From contig NZ_JASFYM010000003.1 in assembly GCF_030055635.1 (NCBI RefSeq), forward strand, positions 1-64,000: a DNA stretch of 64,000 nt. The letters are read 5' to 3'. The number at the start of each line of letters is the position of its first letter. Position 1 is the first letter of the stretch. Below the pieces are notes generated by a model. The model saw only the letters and a list, made by a program, of their open reading frames with translations, was not told where the DNA came from and did no database searches. This DNA comes from Methanothrix sp. GTDB taxonomy: Archaea; Halobacteriota; Methanosarcinia; Methanotrichales; Methanotrichaceae. A program made the position numbers and the translations under genes. Of the stretch, positions 61,579 through 64,000 are shown piece by piece.

Positions 61579-61693
61579 CTCGATATCTGTACAGTAGCAT
61601 TTAGATGAATCGTCTATATGTACATGTATCTGCAACCTGGCGGGACGGCTCACTGAATCGAAGAGCTTCAAGCATGCAGGAGCCAGTGGTGGT

Positions 61694-61897
61694 ATGGATA
61701 TAAACAAAACCAGCAGCGTTTACCTTGCCATGATGTATGTTTACATAAAGTCCTATGAGGAGGCCATAAGCGACTTCGAGACCGCTGTCAAGGATACAGG
61801 GTTCGCGGATCTTGCGATAGAGGCGGTCAGGGAGAAGTTCCGGGAGAGGATAGACAGGGTCTCGAGAGAGCTGGATATGCTCTCCTCAAGCAGCTGA
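61694..61897 (+). CDS. hypothetical small helical protein, 67 residues
   Basis: The product is short, acidic and helical (SVYLAMMYVYIKSYEEAIS, AIEAVREKFRERIDRVSREL) and ends in a run of Ser. No family is recognised and no ribosome binding site is strong, but codon use fits this genome. It lies between dispersed repeat copy C and hairpin copy 6. Confidence 0.5.
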   Translation: MDINKTSSVYLAMMYVYIKSYEEAISDFETAVKDTGFADLAIEAVREKFRERIDRVSRELDMLSSSS

Positions 61898-62003
61898 TCT
61901 CTTCATTCCAGCTATTTTAATTATTGATCGTGTCTGAAGCATGTGCTTTTGAGCATTGTGTGCCCTGGCACGTGGGGCTTCCTGCAGGGCTGTAAGTTGC
62001 GGG

Positions 62004-62043
62004 TGACCTCCTCTCCGGCCTGAAGACCGGAGCCTGCGCCCTG
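62004..62043 (-). repeat. hairpin (REP-like) element, copy 6
   Basis: In reverse orientation it reads CAGGGCGCAGGCTCCGGTC, a loop and GGCCGGAGAGGAGGTCA. Copies 5 and 6 lie about 690 bases apart, flanking the 67-residue gene. Confidence 0.8.
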
Positions 62044-62134
62044 CTGCTCTATATCCATCAGTACAATAACTGGAGAGGAGATGTGGGGAGAAGGAAGGCA
62101 CCAGGAGGGGCAGTGTTTCGAATTCTACCAGATC

Positions 62135-63115
62135 TCACCTGAAGAGATCTGTTTTGTGGAGGCCGGAGAAGCAGACCCTCTCGCATCTTCCGCACCCAAC
62201 GCATCCCGGCATTCCAGCGCGCGAGAGCATGTACTCCAGCTTCTCCATGTACCATGAGAGGAGCCTTTCCTCAGGTCTGGCCTTAGGGTTTGCACCGGAT
62301 GCCATTCTGTGGAATCCGGAGAGTATGCAGGAGTCAGCGCATCTGATTCTCTCACCGTCTGGCAGGCCGAGATCTGCGATCGTAAAGCAGTGGCACGTGG
62401 GGCATACAAAGCTGCATCCGCCGCAGGAGATGCATTCCCTCGACATGGATCTCCAGTCGATCTCCCTGAGCTTGGATCGCATGCGCTCCTGAGAGAGCCA
62501 GGGCCTGGCGCTCAGGATCCTCTCACGGCTTTCTCTCATCAGCGCCCTCTTTTCCGCATCATCGCCCCTCTCGAGAAGCTCCTCTGAGAGCCGCGCGAGC
62601 ATGATGCCATCCGGAGACCCGGTCTCCAGGAGGTAGCGTTCTCCCAGATCAGTGAGAAGGAGATCGAAGCCCTCATGCGCCTCAGGTCCAGATCCCATCT
62701 GGGCGCAGAAGCAGCTCTCGGACGGCTCAGTGCAGCTCAGAGCGACTATAGCAGTCGATCTTCTGCGTTTTGAGTACAGCTCGTCAGCAGGCTCGGAGAG
62801 CATTATTCTGTCAAGCAGGGAGAGTGCACGGAGATCGCATGGTCTCACGCCGACGATCAGCCTCTCTTTGACCTGAGGAACCTGAAATGTGTAAAGGCCG
62901 CTCTCCTGGAGGTATGTGAAGAGCGTCTCACGCGGCGGGAGAAACAGCCGTGTTGGCGGTAAGAGCGGATTCGGGGCGCCGAGCGCCAGATCCTCTCCCC
63001 TCCACGAGACCAGCTGCGGCTCCCCATTCACGAGAACAGGTGCGATGATCTCGAAGTATGCGCTGGCCCTTCTGAGCAGCTCAGGGAGGTCGTTCTTTTC
63101 GAGGAAGAACATCAT
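62135..63115 (-). CDS. 4Fe-4S dicluster protein paired with a formate-dehydrogenase-like gene
   Basis: The 326-residue product resembles sulfhydrogenase/formate-dehydrogenase electron-transfer subunits. GVRPCDLRALSLLDRIM is typical of HyhB/CooF-like proteins, and two 4Fe-4S clusters are bound near the C-terminus: CISCGGCSFVCPTCHC and CVGCGRCERVC. ATG at 63115 overlaps the upstream stop as ATGA and is preceded by GGAGGG. It probably passes electrons from the catalytic molybdopterin subunit to another carrier. The substrate of the pair is not certain. Confidence 0.75.
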   Translation of the reverse strand: MMFFLEKNDLPELLRRASAYFEIIAPVLVNGEPQLVSWRGEDLALGAPNPLLPPTRLFLPPRETLFTYLQESGLYTFQVPQVKERLIVGVRPCDLRALSLLDRIMLSEPADELYSKRRRSTAIVALSCTEPSESCFCAQMGSGPEAHEGFDLLLTDLGERYLLETGSPDGIMLARLSEELLERGDDAEKRALMRESRERILSARPWLSQERMRSKLREIDWRSMSRECISCGGCSFVCPTCHCFTIADLGLPDGERIRCADSCILSGFHRMASGANPKARPEERLLSWYMEKLEYMLSRAGMPGCVGCGRCERVCFSGLHKTDLFR

Positions 63116-64000
63116 GCCCCCTCCCTCCTGATGCTGACGGATGTGATCTTGAGAGATGGAATCTTCGAGTGCGGATCGAGCTGCCATCCTGTGAGCATAT
63201 TCGCAGGCGACTCCCTGAAGTGGAAGGGCATGAAAAGGGTTCCACTGCTGACGCTATCGCTCAGTCTCGCCCTCGCCCTTATGGTTCCGCTCTCCGACTC
63301 CAGGATCACGCCGGTCCCGTTTCTTATTCCAAGAGACGCAGCATCTTTTGGATTTACATCAACAAAAGCCTCAGGCACCTCGCGCTCCAGTATGCACACC
63401 CTTCTGGTCATGCTCCCTGTGTGGAAGTGGTACTGGCTCCTGCCTATGATGAGCGTGAACCTACCATCCCCACACTCATGTTGATCAACATGCCTGAAGA
63501 GAGCGCGCCCGCGCGGAAAACCGTCCCTGTAAAGCACGGGCGTTCCAGGATGCTCCTGTGTCGGGCATGGCCAGTGGATGCCACCGCGCTCCAGCCGCTC
63601 GTGGGATATGCCGCCGTAGCTTGGAGTCAGTGCCGCTATCTCTCTCATAACAGCAGCGGAGGAATCATAACCTGCGGAGATACCGAAGATCTCGAGAAGC
63701 TTCGCTGCCACGACCCACTCGGGCAGCGCGTTCCCTGGAGGATCGATCGCCTTTCTGATGAGCTGTACCTTTCTCTCTGTTGATGTCACCGTCCCGTACT
63801 TCTCCGCAAACGATGCAATGGGGAGGACAACATCTGCCATCCTGGTCGTCTCTGTTGGGAATATGTCCGCAACCACCAGGAGATCGAGAGACTCCAGCGC
63901 ACTCCTGATCCTCGAGCTGTCCGGGTAGCTGAGAGCCGGGTTCTCTCCAGAGATGTACATCCCCCTGATCTCAGATCCAGCGGAGCTCATGATCTCGATC
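63112..64000 (-). CDS. fdhA: molybdopterin oxidoreductase (formate dehydrogenase alpha-like), C-terminal part
   Basis: The window ends inside this gene; about 296 C-terminal residues are visible. SGENPALSYPDSSRI, LLVVADIFPTETTRMADVVLPI, ASFAEKYGTVTSTERKVQLI and the molydopterin-binding domain with LIIGRSQYHFHTGSMTRRV and FVDVNPKDAASLGI fit FdhA-type enzymes. The catalytic Cys or Sec and the N-terminal Fe-S cluster lie beyond the edge, so the substrate is uncertain. The stop overlaps the start of the Fe-S partner by four bases. Confidence 0.8.
   Translation of the reverse strand, partial: IEIMSSAGSEIRGMYISGENPALSYPDSSRIRSALESLDLLVVADIFPTETTRMADVVLPIASFAEKYGTVTSTERKVQLIRKAIDPPGNALPEWVVAAKLLEIFGISAGYDSSAAVMREIAALTPSYGGISHERLERGGIHWPCPTQEHPGTPVLYRDGFPRGRALFRHVDQHECGDGRFTLIIGRSQYHFHTGSMTRRVCILEREVPEAFVDVNPKDAASLGIRNGTGVILESESGTIRARARLSDSVSSGTLFMPFHFRESPANMLTGWQLDPHSKIPSLKITSVSIRREGA

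Larger units (their letters stand above)
61234..61693. other. 460-base gap with repeats
   Basis: It contains hairpin element copy 5 (61316-61354, minus) and dispersed repeat copy C (61498-61578, minus). No convincing gene is seen otherwise. Confidence 0.6.

Overview
The window comes from a methanogenic archaeon, most likely a thermophilic acetoclastic Methanothrix (Methanosaeta) close to M. thermophila (inference from gene content, not from a search). Archaeal markers are the DNA polymerase D large subunit, thermosome, MC1 chromosomal protein, archaeal methionine adenosyltransferase, Taw2, KptA, the oapABC trio and a DUF1699 protein. An AMP-forming acetyl-CoA synthetase fits acetate use in Methanothrix. 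Start sites often show GGTG or GGAGG ribosome binding sites, and several genes look leaderless behind clear TATA boxes.

Layout. 1-1950 is an accessory edge: two nested IS1634-type transposase fragments, a truncated host reading frame, a palindrome nested in inverted repeats, an integrase relic and tRNA-Leu(UAA). 2.1-8.5 kb holds an AhpD-like protein, a class V aminotransferase, RNase HII, oapABC, two small genes and serA. 8.7-9.5 kb encodes a Cas4-like nuclease split over two overlapping genes with membrane segments. 9.8-15.1 kb is a chaperone block on the minus strand, thermosome-grpE-dnaK-dnaJ. 15.4-21.8 kb carries a zinc protein, a membrane-anchored protein, taw2, a second Cas4-like nuclease and three secreted proteins. 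21.9-25.8 kb contains iscU, MC1, rubrerythrin, a small sulfite-reductase-like protein and lysA. 25.9-35.6 kb is mixed: a HEAT-repeat protein, mscL, a phosphodiesterase-like protein, a cysteine-cluster protein, a phosphoribosyltransferase, a LarA homologue, tmk, a secreted Cys-repeat protein, a response regulator and an FGGY kinase. 35.7-42.0 kb holds polC with a PPC-domain gene, then lysC-purM. 42.2-50.6 kb has a small two-helix membrane protein behind a structured leader, DUF1699, acs, rlmH, an FAD oxidoreductase, marC, a MITE and kptA. 50.9-57.8 kb has a HypE-like protein, an intron-containing tRNA-Asn, a hydantoinase-HDAC-zinc protein operon and mat. 57.9-64 kb has an AT-rich NucS-like gene, a DUF1232 protein, a 58-residue basic protein, thiI, and the ends of a formate-dehydrogenase-like pair.

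The gaps are rich in small repeats: a 35-40 bp hairpin element in six copies, a 70-95 bp element in three copies, and a 117 bp MITE with perfect 15 bp inverted ends and a 9 bp target duplication, plus a partial copy. No CRISPR array is visible despite two Cas4-like loci. The strongest leads are the structured leader at 42241-42381, the in-frame UGA replacing a repeat cysteine at 32732, the split membrane Cas4-like gene, the recombination-site-like palindrome at 1153-1253, and thiI without a standard start codon.
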